Shown piece by piece: positions 34,207-42,560 of a stretch of DNA of 64,000 nt; within the stretch, counting starts at the first letter, position 1, and each line of letters begins with the position of its first letter. Both the position numbers and the translations under genes were made by a program. This stretch comes from CAVRXQ01 sp963831155 (GTDB lineage: Bacteria > Actinomycetota > Acidimicrobiia > Acidimicrobiales > Bog-793). Below the pieces are notes generated by a model. The model searched no databases. It saw only the letters and a list, made by a program, of their open reading frames with translations, and had not been told where the DNA came from. Location of the stretch: positions 930,001 through 994,000 of the forward strand of contig CAWHOY010000005.1 in the NCBI GenBank assembly GCA_963831155.1, read 5' to 3'.

Positions 34207-34979
34207 GTCTCACCCACTCTGATGCCGCGTCCCGAACTGGCAGCACCTCCGAGCTGAGCGCGCATGAAGCGCACCAAGGCGAAGGAGTAGACGAGGAACC
34301 CGGCAATGAAGGCAAGGATCATCGCGTCGGACCCCGGCCAGGAAAGTCCGACGCCTTCGCCGACCCAGAAGACACCGAAGCTCGACAGCATGATCCCGAC
34401 CCCGAACTTCAGCGTGTTCTCCGGCACCTCCCGCAACTGACGGGCGACGGCGACGCCAACCGCGCTCACGACGAGCACCGCGGCACCCGCCATCGCCGCG
34501 GCCAATCCGAGGTCATGTGACGAGGTTCCGAGGCTGATGACTATCAGCACGATCTCGAGCCCCTCGAGCAGCACACCTTTGAAGGCGACGACGAAACCGA
34601 GCCCGTCGTAGCCGTGGCGGTTGGCGGTGCCATCAGACAGCTGAGCAACCGTCCGCGCGTAGATCGCGTCCTCGTCGTGCATCGCCACGTGTCCTGCCGA
34701 GCGCAGGATCGCCTTGCGCAGCCACGACAGACCGAGGACGAGCAACAATCCGCCGACGACGACCCGTATGACATCGATCGGGACGTAGTGCACGAGGGGT
34801 ACCCCGACGGCGCCGACCAACACCGCCAGGACAACGATTGCCGCTGCCGCACCCTGGAACGCGCTCCGCCAACCCCGCGTCGTGCCGGACGCGACGACGA
34901 GGGTGAGCGCCTCGACGGCTTCGACACAGCAGGCACCGAACACGGCGATGGCGAGAATGACCTGAGTCGTCATCGCCAC
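34203..34979 (-). CDS. Polytopic membrane protein, COG4280-like
   Basis: 258 residues with about seven membrane helices. Two segments look like an internal repeat: CVEAVEALTLVVASG (18-32) in the first half and LLEGLEIVLIVISLG (136-150) in the second. Each carries an E-x2-E pair within a helix, reminiscent of metal-binding helices in FTR1-type permeases and GDT1-type cation exchangers. This suggests a metal or cation transporter, but no family with known substrate is recognised. GTG start at 34979 with AAGGAG ahead of it. Coupled to the small two-helix protein. The divergent neighbour at 35081 is of unknown function. Confidence 0.62.
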   Translation of the reverse strand: MAMTTQVILAIAVFGACCVEAVEALTLVVASGTTRGWRSAFQGAAAAIVVLAVLVGAVGVPLVHYVPIDVIRVVVGGLLLVLGLSWLRKAILRSAGHVAMHDEDAIYARTVAQLSDGTANRHGYDGLGFVVAFKGVLLEGLEIVLIVISLGTSSHDLGLAAAMAGAAVLVVSAVGVAVARQLREVPENTLKFGVGIMLSSFGVFWVGEGVGLSWPGSDAMILAFIAGFLVYSFALVRFMRAQLGGAASSGRGIRVGET

Positions 34980-35050
34980 GGGCTCCTTTCCTCGCAGTCT
35001 TTTCTCGCAGACTCATCCTGACAAAACCGCTCCACCTCGCGGTAGCGGAG

Positions 35051-35060
35051 CCGGTACCGG
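35051..35060. promoter_or_regulatory. Palindrome in a divergent promoter region
   Basis: CCGGTACCGG is a perfect ten-base palindrome lying between the divergent genes at 34979 (minus) and 35081 (plus). A near-direct repeat, CTCGCAGTCT at 34991-35000 and CTCGCAGACT at 35004-35013, lies in the same gap. Either could be an operator; nothing identifies the protein that would bind. Confidence 0.3.
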
Positions 35061-35080
35061 TCACCTGCAGCCTCAGAGCA

Positions 35081-35617
35081 GTGGTTGGCGGAGAACAGGC
35101 GCCCAGCGAGTTGAGGCCCAAAGCCAAGAACGACCTCGACGCGATCGTAGGACGCGCTTCAATGCGCCTCGTCGAGTGGAGCGATCACGCCCGCGCGATC
35201 CGCGGCGTCGATCCGCGCTCGTTCTACTCGGAGCGCTTCTGGCTCCCGATTCTCGGACCATCGACGATGTGGCTTTTGCGCTACTTCGCTTGGGAACTGG
35301 ATCGCTCGCCCGACGGAGTCGAGCTCGACCTTTCCGATGTGGCACGCGGCGTCGGCCTCGGTGATCGGGCGGGCCGAAACGCGCCCTTTCTCCGCACCAT
35401 CGGCCGCGCGATCGACTTCGCGATGATCCGAGTCGAGTCGTGCGAGGCGATCGAGTCGCGGCGACGTCTGCCGCTCCTTTCGGCGAGGCAGATCTCGCGT
35501 CTGCCCGATTCACTCCGGATCTCCCACGAGCGATGGACGCGCGAAACCGTGTCCTCCCAACCAACGTTTCGCACTCCAACCGTACGTCCCTCGTTCGCCG
35601 ACGCAACACGGCGGTAA
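35081..35617 (+). CDS. Conserved actinobacterial protein of unknown function
   Basis: Up to 178 residues. The central part (FYSERFWLPILGPSTMWLLR, then a helical ELDLSDVARGVGLGDRAGRN and RRRLPLLSARQISRLPDSL) has the regular amphipathic helices and conserved Trp/Pro/Gly of a real protein. It resembles an uncharacterised family seen in other actinobacteria. The segment with LSDVARGVGLG has the look of a small winged-helix or helix-turn-helix, but this is weak. The start is uncertain: GTG at 35081 or ATG at 35162, which would remove 27 residues. Codon periodicity supports coding on this strand. Confidence 0.6.
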   Translation: MVGGEQAPSELRPKAKNDLDAIVGRASMRLVEWSDHARAIRGVDPRSFYSERFWLPILGPSTMWLLRYFAWELDRSPDGVELDLSDVARGVGLGDRAGRNAPFLRTIGRAIDFAMIRVESCEAIESRRRLPLLSARQISRLPDSLRISHERWTRETVSSQPTFRTPTVRPSFADATRR

Positions 35618-35646
35618 CGTCGTCACGAGCACTGGAGGTTTCGTCC

Positions 35647-36516
35647 GTGACGCATCGCGCCCGGGTCGCCATCGCGACGTCCGTTCGCGGTCTGCAATTC
35701 GACCAGGACCTCGAGGCGACGCTCACCGCACTCGGCGCGCACGGATTCTCGGCGTCAGCTGAGAAGTGGGACGACCCGAACGTCGACTGGTCGCACTTCG
35801 ATCTCGTGATTGTCCGTTCGACTTGGGATTACGTCGAGCGCCGCGGAACGTTCCTCGACTGGGCACGATCGATCGAGCGTCTCGCGAACCCCGCCGACAT
35901 CCTCGAGTGGAACACGGATAAGCGCTACCTGGCCGACCTCGCCACCGCTGGCGTGCCGACCGTCCCGACGATCTGGATCGAAGAGTCCGCGACGTTTCAA
36001 ATGCCCGACGGCGAACTTGTCGTCAAGCCGACGGTCGGCGCGGGAGGAACGGGTGCCGCCCGCTTCGGCCCTGGAGAACGCGCCCTGGTTCTCGATCACA
36101 CCAACTCCCTTCTCGACCGGGGAATGACAGTGATGGTGCAGCCGTACCTGGAGTTGATCGAGCGTGTGGGAGAACGCGGCCTGATCTATCTCGGGAACCG
36201 GTTCAGTCACGCGGTCCACAAACCGCCCTTGCTCGTCGAGCGAGGGCCCTTCGCCGCAGGATCGCTGACCGTCGACATAATCGAACCGACGAGGGTCACC
36301 GACGCCGATCTCGAATTCGCGGCCTCGGTGCTCGACGTCGTTCCCGGCGGCAGCGATCGGTTGCTCTACTCCCGCGTCGACCTCGCGCCTGGCGGCGACG
36401 GTTCGCCGCTGCTCATCGAGCTCGAGGTGACCGAGCCGAATCTCTATTTCAACTGCGCCGACGGCGCGGCCACACGGTTCGCCGAGGCCGTCGAGGAGTG
36501 GCTCTCCAGCAGCTGA
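35647..36516 (+). CDS. ATP-grasp domain protein
   Basis: 289-residue protein of the RimK/DcsG-like ATP-grasp type. The N-terminal domain has VRSTWDYVERRGTFLDWA. The ATP-grasp core includes LVVKPTVGAGGTGAARF (128-144), MVQPYLELIE and the metal-binding ELEVTEPNLYFN near the C-terminus. Enzymes of this branch (for example in cycloserine synthesis or glutathione-like ligations) join a carboxylate to an amine or thiol; the substrates here are unknown. The GTG at 35647, nine bases after GGAGG, is chosen over a longer upstream frame that overlaps the previous gene. metH follows after 60 bases. Confidence 0.8.
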   Translation: MTHRARVAIATSVRGLQFDQDLEATLTALGAHGFSASAEKWDDPNVDWSHFDLVIVRSTWDYVERRGTFLDWARSIERLANPADILEWNTDKRYLADLATAGVPTVPTIWIEESATFQMPDGELVVKPTVGAGGTGAARFGPGERALVLDHTNSLLDRGMTVMVQPYLELIERVGERGLIYLGNRFSHAVHKPPLLVERGPFAAGSLTVDIIEPTRVTDADLEFAASVLDVVPGGSDRLLYSRVDLAPGGDGSPLLIELEVTEPNLYFNCADGAATRFAEAVEEWLSSS

Positions 36517-36576
36517 AGTTCAAACGGCGCCGACGTCCTCAAGCGAGAGGGTGGGGTCCCGTTAGCCTTAGCTTTC

Positions 36577-39500
36577 GTGGCCGGTTACCTGGATCTTCTC
36601 CGCGAGCGCGTCGTCATTTTCGACGGGGCGACAGGAACGAACCTGCAGCTGCGCGGTCTCGGGCCGGACGACTTCGGGAGCCCGAAGCTCGAGGGTTGCA
36701 ACGAGGCCCTCGTCGTGTCGAGGCCCGATGTCGTCCAGGATCTGCACCGTTCGTTTTTCGAGGTCGGCGTCGACGTCGTCGAGACCGACTCGTTTGGCGC
36801 CTTTCCCGTCGTGCTTGCCGAGTATCAGATCGCAGAACGCACCGCGGAACTCGCGAAGCGCTCCGCGGAGATCGCCGTCGAGGTCGCTCGCGACTTCTCT
36901 ACGGCCGACCGCCCGCGCTTTGTTGCCGGAAGCATCGGTCCTGGCACGAAATTTCCCTCGCTCGGACAGATCACCTTCGCCGATCTGCGCGACGCGTACG
37001 AGGTCGAGGCCCGCGCACTCTTGGAGGGTGGAGTCGACCTGCTCATCGTCGAGACGGCGTTCGACCTACTCGGCGCGAAGGCAGCGCTCGTCGCCTGCCG
37101 GCGGGCGATGCACGCCGCCGGGCGCGACGTGCCGCTGCAGGCTCAAGTAACGATTGAGCTCACCGGACGAATGTTGCCCGGCACCGAAATCGGCGCGGCG
37201 CTTTGTGCGCTCGACGCGCTACGTCCAGACGTCATCGGCATCAACTGCGCGACTGGCCCTGTCGAGATGTACGAGCCCCTCCGCCACCTTTCCGAACATT
37301 CGCGAAGGCCTGTCTCGACGATGCCGAACGCGGGGCTTCCGTCGGTCGTCGAAGGGAAGATGCACTACGACCTCACCCCCGACGCGCTCGCCGAGCACCT
37401 CTACCGCTTCGCCACCGAGTTCGGGGTCTCGGTGATCGGCGGATGTTGTGGGACGACGCCGGCGCACCTGAAGGCGGTCGTCGACAAGTGCTTCGGCCTC
37501 GAGGCGACACACCGCGACGTCAATTTCGAGCCCGGAGCGGCATCGCTTTACAGCTTCGTACCGTTCGATCAGGACGTCTCGTTCCTCGTGATCGGTGAAC
37601 GCACGAACGCCAACGGATCAAAGAAGTTCCGAGAGGCGATGCTCGCCGCTGACTTCGAGACGACGACCGCGATGGCACGCGATCAAGTTCGCGAAGGTGC
37701 ACACATGATCGACGTCTGCGTCGACTACACGGGCGCCGACGGTGTCGCGGACATGCGCGAGGTGATGAGCCGGCTCGCCACCCAGTCGACGGTCCCAGTC
37801 GTCGTCGATTCGACCGAGGCGAACGTTGTCACCGCCGCCCTGGAGCTCGTCGGAGGACGTGCCGTGATCAACTCCGTCAATCTGGAGGACGGAGACGCGG
37901 TCGGCACGCGACTCGACGTGTTCTTGTCGCTCGCCAAGGAACACGGCGCCGCGGTGATCTGCACCTGCATCGACGAGGAGGGACAGGCGCGTACTGCGGA
38001 CTGGAAGCTGCGCGCGGCAAAGGCGATCACCGAGCTTGCCGTCGGCCGCTACGGGCTCGATTCGTCGGACCTGTTCATCGACGCGCTGGCGTTGCCGCTT
38101 TCGACGGGGATGGAAGAGAGCCGCAAGGACGGCATCGAGACGATCGAGGCCATCCGCCGTGTCAAGTCCGAACTCCCGGGCGTGCACTGCGTCCTCGGGA
38201 TCTCGAACGTCTCCTTCGGTCTTTCCCCCGCCGCCCGCCAGGTGCTGAACGCCGTCTTCCTGCACGAGTGCGTCGAAGCTGGACTCGACGCGGCGATCGT
38301 CCACGCCGGGCGGATCGCGCCTTTGCACAAGATCGACCCCGAGCACCGCAAGATCTGCCTCGATCTGATCTACGACCGCCGCAATGCCGACTACGACCCG
38401 CTCGTCGCCCTAACCGAGGCCTTCGCCGATGCGTCGGCGACGTCGACGCCGAAAGAGGACCGCTCCGGCTGGGACGTCGACCGCCGGCTCCGCCAGCGCA
38501 TCATCGACGGCGATCGCATCGGCCTCGAGTCCGATCTCAACGAGGCGCTCGAGGCGCGCACAGCGCTCGAGATCGTGAACGAGGTCCTCTTGGAGGGGAT
38601 GAAGGTCGTCGGCGATCTCTTCGCCTCCGGTGAGATGCAGCTCCCCTTCGTCTTGCAGTCGGCCGAGACGATGAAAGCGGCCGTCTCGTATCTCGAGCCG
38701 CACATGGAGCGCGCGGCCTCGGGAGGCAAAGGGCGCGTCGTGCTCGCGACCGTGAAAGGCGACGTCCACGACATCGGCAAGAACCTCGTCGACATCATCC
38801 TCACGAACAACGGCTACGACGTCTTCAACTTGGGGATCAAGGTGCCGGTGAACGAGATCCTCGACAAAGCCGCCGAGGTCGAGGCGGACGCGATCGGCAT
38901 GAGCGGGCTGCTCGTTCGCTCCACGCTCATCATGCGCGAGAACCTCGAGGAGATGAACCGTCGCGGGACGACCACGGTCCCGGTTCTCTTGGGCGGCGCA
39001 GCACTGACGCGCAACTACGTCGAGCGCGACCTCCGCTCGGTCTTCGGCGGCCGCGTCTTTTACGGCAAGGACGCCTTCGAGGGTCTCCGCACCCTCGAAA
39101 AGTTGGTCGAAGAAAAGGTGACGGGAATCGTCGACCCGTCCTTCGGCGTGGAGCCGACGGGGCGGAAGCTCCCCGAGCGCAAGAGCGCGACGCTCGCCAA
39201 GGTCGACCCGGCGTCGTTGCCGAGCCGATCGCCCGACGTTGCCAACGACAACCGGGTCTTCGTTCCGCCGTTCCTCGGGGCGCGCGTCGCGAAGGGAATC
39301 TCACTCGACGACGTGCGCGGATACCTCAACGAGACCGCACTGTTCCGCAACCAGTGGGGATACCGGCCGGAATCCGGTGAGTCCGACGAGGAATTCAAAG
39401 AGCGCGTCCGTGCCGAGCTGAGATCCCGCCTCGACGAGGCGAAGGCCGAAGACATCCTCATTCCCCAGGTCGTCTGGGGGTACTACGCCGTCGGCGCCGA

Positions 39501-40041
39501 CGGTCCCGATCTCGTCGTGTTCGCCGATGCGACGCGAACTCAGGAGCTCACGCGATTCCACTTCCCGCGCCAGAGAGAGGCCCCGTATCTCTGCATCGCC
39601 GATTTCTTCCGACCGATCAATCACCCCGAGGCGGACTACGCGGCGTTCTTCGTCGTCACGATGGGAGACGTCGCGTCGACGAAAGCCCGGGAGCGTTTCG
39701 CGGCGGACCGTTACGTCGACTACGTGGCGCTGCATGGTCTCTCGGTTGAGATGACCGAGGCGCTCGCCGAGCTCTGGCACCGCCGCATCCGCGAGGAGTG
39801 GGGCTTTTCGGACGAGGACGGTCCGACCCTCACTGGCTTGTTCCGACAGAAGTACCGCGGCGGGCGCTATTCGTGGGGCTACCCCGCCTGTCCGGACCTC
39901 GAGGACAACGCGAAGGTCGTCGATCTGCTCGGCGGCGGCCAGATTGGGATCAGCGTCACCGAGGGCTTCCAGCTCGAACCCGAACAGACGACGCTCGCCA
40001 TCGCCTGCCACCACCCTCAGGCGAAGTACTTCGTCGCCTGA
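36577..40041 (+). CDS. metH: Cobalamin-dependent methionine synthase
   Basis: 1154 residues in four modules. The homocysteine domain has FDGATGTNLQ and zinc-binding cysteines in NCATG and GGCCGTTP. The methyl-tetrahydrofolate (pterin) domain has VIGERTNANGSKKF near 340. The cobalamin cap and binding domain carries DVHDIGKNLV, with the His that ligates cobalt. The C-terminal reactivation domain has HFPRQREAPYLCIADF and RYSWGYPACPDLEDN for S-adenosylmethionine. It makes methionine from homocysteine released by AhcY. No cobalamin or SAM riboswitch fits in the 60-base upstream gap. A TAGCCT eight bases ahead of the GTG could mark a leaderless start. Confidence 0.95.
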   Translation: MAGYLDLLRERVVIFDGATGTNLQLRGLGPDDFGSPKLEGCNEALVVSRPDVVQDLHRSFFEVGVDVVETDSFGAFPVVLAEYQIAERTAELAKRSAEIAVEVARDFSTADRPRFVAGSIGPGTKFPSLGQITFADLRDAYEVEARALLEGGVDLLIVETAFDLLGAKAALVACRRAMHAAGRDVPLQAQVTIELTGRMLPGTEIGAALCALDALRPDVIGINCATGPVEMYEPLRHLSEHSRRPVSTMPNAGLPSVVEGKMHYDLTPDALAEHLYRFATEFGVSVIGGCCGTTPAHLKAVVDKCFGLEATHRDVNFEPGAASLYSFVPFDQDVSFLVIGERTNANGSKKFREAMLAADFETTTAMARDQVREGAHMIDVCVDYTGADGVADMREVMSRLATQSTVPVVVDSTEANVVTAALELVGGRAVINSVNLEDGDAVGTRLDVFLSLAKEHGAAVICTCIDEEGQARTADWKLRAAKAITELAVGRYGLDSSDLFIDALALPLSTGMEESRKDGIETIEAIRRVKSELPGVHCVLGISNVSFGLSPAARQVLNAVFLHECVEAGLDAAIVHAGRIAPLHKIDPEHRKICLDLIYDRRNADYDPLVALTEAFADASATSTPKEDRSGWDVDRRLRQRIIDGDRIGLESDLNEALEARTALEIVNEVLLEGMKVVGDLFASGEMQLPFVLQSAETMKAAVSYLEPHMERAASGGKGRVVLATVKGDVHDIGKNLVDIILTNNGYDVFNLGIKVPVNEILDKAAEVEADAIGMSGLLVRSTLIMRENLEEMNRRGTTTVPVLLGGAALTRNYVERDLRSVFGGRVFYGKDAFEGLRTLEKLVEEKVTGIVDPSFGVEPTGRKLPERKSATLAKVDPASLPSRSPDVANDNRVFVPPFLGARVAKGISLDDVRGYLNETALFRNQWGYRPESGESDEEFKERVRAELRSRLDEAKAEDILIPQVVWGYYAVGADGPDLVVFADATRTQELTRFHFPRQREAPYLCIADFFRPINHPEADYAAFFVVTMGDVASTKARERFAADRYVDYVALHGLSVEMTEALAELWHRRIREEWGFSDEDGPTLTGLFRQKYRGGRYSWGYPACPDLEDNAKVVDLLGGGQIGISVTEGFQLEPEQTTLAIACHHPQAKYFVA

Positions 40042-40058
40042 GGGCGCTCAATCGTCGG

Positions 40059-41678
40059 TTACGGCGTCGGGGTCGGAGTCGCCGGCTCCTCGATGCCGAA
40101 CAGGCCGACGGCCTCGCCGAGATCCTCTGGGATCGTCGTCGTCGTGTCCCGGTTCAGCACCTCACCGCGGAAATAGGCGGGCGCGATGGCCTTGTAGACG
40201 AAGTAGAGGATGAACCCCACGACGACCGAACCAAAGGCGAGCACGAACGCACCGCCGATGTGCCAGTGGACTCCTGGCACCGTCCAGGACGTGACGCTGC
40301 TGCCGGGTCCCCAGTCCAGGACGAAGCTGTAGCCGCCGATCGCCCACATGATCGCCCAGCCGACTAAGGGCAAGATGCCCCGCAGCCACAGGTTCCTGGC
40401 GCTCTCGGTGAGCGTCGACTTGTAGTACCAGAAGCACGAAAGCCCGGTGAGCCCGTAGTAAAAGGCGATCCAAATTCCGAGCGCGGTAACCGAATCGACG
40501 ATCACCTCGCCTTTCGAGATGTAATTCATGATCACGTAGAGGATGATCGAGACAAGACCCATCGTCGCCGTCGATACCGTCGGGGTGAGAAAGCGACGGC
40601 TCACCGTGCCGAACTTCTTCGGGATGGCCCGGAATACCGCCATCGAGAGCGTCGTTCTCGCCGTCGGCAAGATCGTCGTCTGCGTCGAGGCCGAGGCGGA
40701 GGTCAACACCATCAGGATGAGCAAGCGCGAGAGGACGGTCCCGAATCCGGAGGAGCCGAACACCGAACTACCGAGCACCGATAAGACGTCGCCGATGTGG
40801 GCCGGATTGCCGAGACCGACTCCCGTCGTGCCGATCCCTGCATAGGACTGCGCCGAGAGCACGACGACCTCATAGATCGCCAGGAGGATGAGCGTCGAGA
40901 TGACGGCTGCCCGTCCGGGAGTAATCCTTCGGTTCGCGGTCTCCTCGTTCACCGACACGGCCGTGTCCCATCCCCAATAGATGAAGAGCATCAGCGTGAG
41001 GCCCTGGGCAAAGCTCGAGATCGGCTCGTGGAAGGGGTTGAACCAGGACGCCGAGACGGCGAGATGCCCGAGCGGCGCGGTGCCGTTGCTCACTTTCACG
41101 AGGGCAGCGATCGACAGCACGCTGAGCATCGTGAGCTCGACGCCGAGCAACGCCTTTTGGAAGTTCGCCGAGATTTCGATCCCGACGTAACAGATCACCG
41201 TCATCACGACGATCCAGAGGATGCCGACGAGCAGCACCCAGCCACTCGACGCATCGCTGCCGATGGTCTTGTCGTTGAAGAGGAAAAAACCGTACTGACC
41301 GGCGATCTGGGCGAGGCTCGCCATGACGAGAATGTCCGCCGCGACAATCCCCCAACCACCGGCCCAGCCGACTGCCGGCCCGAATGCCCTCGTTGCCCAG
41401 GTGAAGGTGGTGCCGCAATCGGGATTGGCGCGGTTGAGCTCGTTGTAGGCGATCGAAATGAGCAGCATCGGCACGAAGGCGATGATCGTGACGATCGGCG
41501 ACTTGATGCCGATCAACACGACGACAAAGCCCAGCGTCGCCGCCAGGCTGTAGGCGGGAGCCGTCGAGGCGACACCGACGACAGTGCTCGAAATGAGGCC
41601 GAGTGCGCCGCCCTTCAAGCCCTTTTCAGATCGCGCCCTCGTGGCGTCCATCTCGACCGCTCCCGAGAACACCCCCAT
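40059..41678 (-). CDS. APC-family amino-acid permease
   Basis: About 539 residues with twelve or more hydrophobic helices. The first membrane helix has the APC signature GLISSTVVGVASTAPAYSLA. ELNRANPDCGTTFTWATRAFGP follows, and the middle has IYWGWDTAVSVNEETANR, both typical of amino-acid/polyamine/organocation antiporters. The C-terminal tail ends in a Thr-Pro repeat. Substrate cannot be assigned. Three starts are possible (41720, 41678, 41651); I prefer the ATG at 41678, which has a G-rich ribosome-binding site. It is convergent with metH, 17 bases apart, and divergent from the thioredoxin gene. Confidence 0.88.
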   Translation of the reverse strand: MGVFSGAVEMDATRARSEKGLKGGALGLISSTVVGVASTAPAYSLAATLGFVVVLIGIKSPIVTIIAFVPMLLISIAYNELNRANPDCGTTFTWATRAFGPAVGWAGGWGIVAADILVMASLAQIAGQYGFFLFNDKTIGSDASSGWVLLVGILWIVVMTVICYVGIEISANFQKALLGVELTMLSVLSIAALVKVSNGTAPLGHLAVSASWFNPFHEPISSFAQGLTLMLFIYWGWDTAVSVNEETANRRITPGRAAVISTLILLAIYEVVVLSAQSYAGIGTTGVGLGNPAHIGDVLSVLGSSVFGSSGFGTVLSRLLILMVLTSASASTQTTILPTARTTLSMAVFRAIPKKFGTVSRRFLTPTVSTATMGLVSIILYVIMNYISKGEVIVDSVTALGIWIAFYYGLTGLSCFWYYKSTLTESARNLWLRGILPLVGWAIMWAIGGYSFVLDWGPGSSVTSWTVPGVHWHIGGAFVLAFGSVVVGFILYFVYKAIAPAYFRGEVLNRDTTTTIPEDLGEAVGLFGIEEPATPTPTP

Positions 41679-41764
41679 TTGGCCACCCCCCGAAGTTCGC
41701 CGCTCCCCAGCGACCCTCATTGCACCAGTGGTTCCCAGCGGACGCCGAAACAGTAATCCCGAAA

Positions 41765-41793
41765 GCGGGGAAGGCCCCTGGGGACTTCCCCGC
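41765..41793. repeat. Nine-base perfect inverted repeat between divergent genes
   Basis: GCGGGGAAG (41765-41773) and CTTCCCCGC (41785-41793) are exact inverted repeats separated by 11 bases that themselves contain CCCC-T-GGGG. The element sits about 50 bases ahead of the thioredoxin gene start and 85 bases ahead of the permease start. A second small hairpin (GGGCC at 41811-41815 with GGCCC at 41821-41825) follows. Operator or transcript hairpin are both possible. Confidence 0.45.
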
Positions 41794-41830
41794 CCTGCAC
41801 CGCGAGAACGGGGCCGTTGGGGCCCACCGA

Positions 41831-41836
41831 TAGTGT
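41831..41836 (+). promoter_or_regulatory. Candidate -10 box for leaderless thioredoxin gene
   Basis: TAGTGT ends six bases before the GTG at 41843, with no purine-rich ribosome-binding site between. This spacing is what a leaderless transcript would show. Confidence 0.4.
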
Positions 41837-41842
41837 CGATTC

Positions 41843-42553
41843 GTGGCTATCGATACGACCGACGCGACATTTGAAAGTGACGTCGTCGCTCGCTCGGCGG
41901 AGGTCGCGGTCGTCGTCGACCTCTGGGCGCCGTGGTGTGGCCCATGCCGGACGCTCGGACCGATCATCGAGAAAGTCGTCGACGAGACCGAAGGCCAGGT
42001 CACCCTTTCGAAGGTGAACGTCGATGAGAACCCGCAGATCGGCGCAGCATTCGGTGTGCAGTCGATCCCCGCGGTCTACGCACTGCGAGACGGCAAGGTG
42101 GTGGATGGGTTCATCGGCGCGCTTCCCGAATCTGCGGTACGCGAGTTCGTCGGTCGCCTCATCTCAAAGCCTTCAGAGGCCGACGAGCTCGTCGGCAAGG
42201 GCGAGGAGGCCTCGATTCGTCGAGCGCTCGAACTCGACCCCGACCACGAAGAAGGAATCGTGAAGCTCGCCGAGCTGCTCCTCGCCCGTGGCGATGCCGA
42301 CGAGGCGCTCGCCCTGTTGGAGCGGATCCCGGAGAACGAACAGACCCGCAAACTCGCCGCCGAAGCGCGGCTTTCGAAAAACGGCGCCTCAGCCAACGGC
42401 GCAGCGATCGAGGAGCGGCTCGAGCGCCTCCTCCCACAGGTCCGCGGCAATGACGGCGCGCGGCAAGAATTCCTCGATCTCTTGGAGACGATGCCCGCCG
42501 ACGACCCGCGCCGCGAGCGTTTCCGGCGCTCGTTCGCCACGCAGCTTTTCTGA
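41843..42553 (+). CDS. Thioredoxin-TPR protein, YbbN/CnoX-like
   Basis: 236 residues: a thioredoxin domain (1-110) with WCGPC (31-35) and the cis-Pro in SIPAVYAL, followed by a helical tetratricopeptide region (about 120-236, with repeats such as ALELDPDHEEGIVKLAELLLARGD). This is the architecture of YbbN/CnoX, a chaperone holdase that protects folding proteins from oxidation. Unlike E. coli YbbN, whose active site is degenerate, both cysteines are present, so redox activity is possible. The GTG start is preceded only by a TAnnnT box. The folP-like gene follows after seven bases. Confidence 0.83.
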   Translation: MAIDTTDATFESDVVARSAEVAVVVDLWAPWCGPCRTLGPIIEKVVDETEGQVTLSKVNVDENPQIGAAFGVQSIPAVYALRDGKVVDGFIGALPESAVREFVGRLISKPSEADELVGKGEEASIRRALELDPDHEEGIVKLAELLLARGDADEALALLERIPENEQTRKLAAEARLSKNGASANGAAIEERLERLLPQVRGNDGARQEFLDLLETMPADDPRRERFRRSFATQLF

Positions 42554-42560
42554 TCTCAGC

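Noticed and set aside
36517..36576. Cobalamin or SAM riboswitch ahead of metH
   Set aside because: The gap to the previous gene is only 60 bases and contains no B12 box or SAM core.
40059..41720. Upstream start for the permease at 41720
   Set aside because: Fourteen extra polar residues before a better ribosome-binding site; I prefer 41678 but cannot exclude it.
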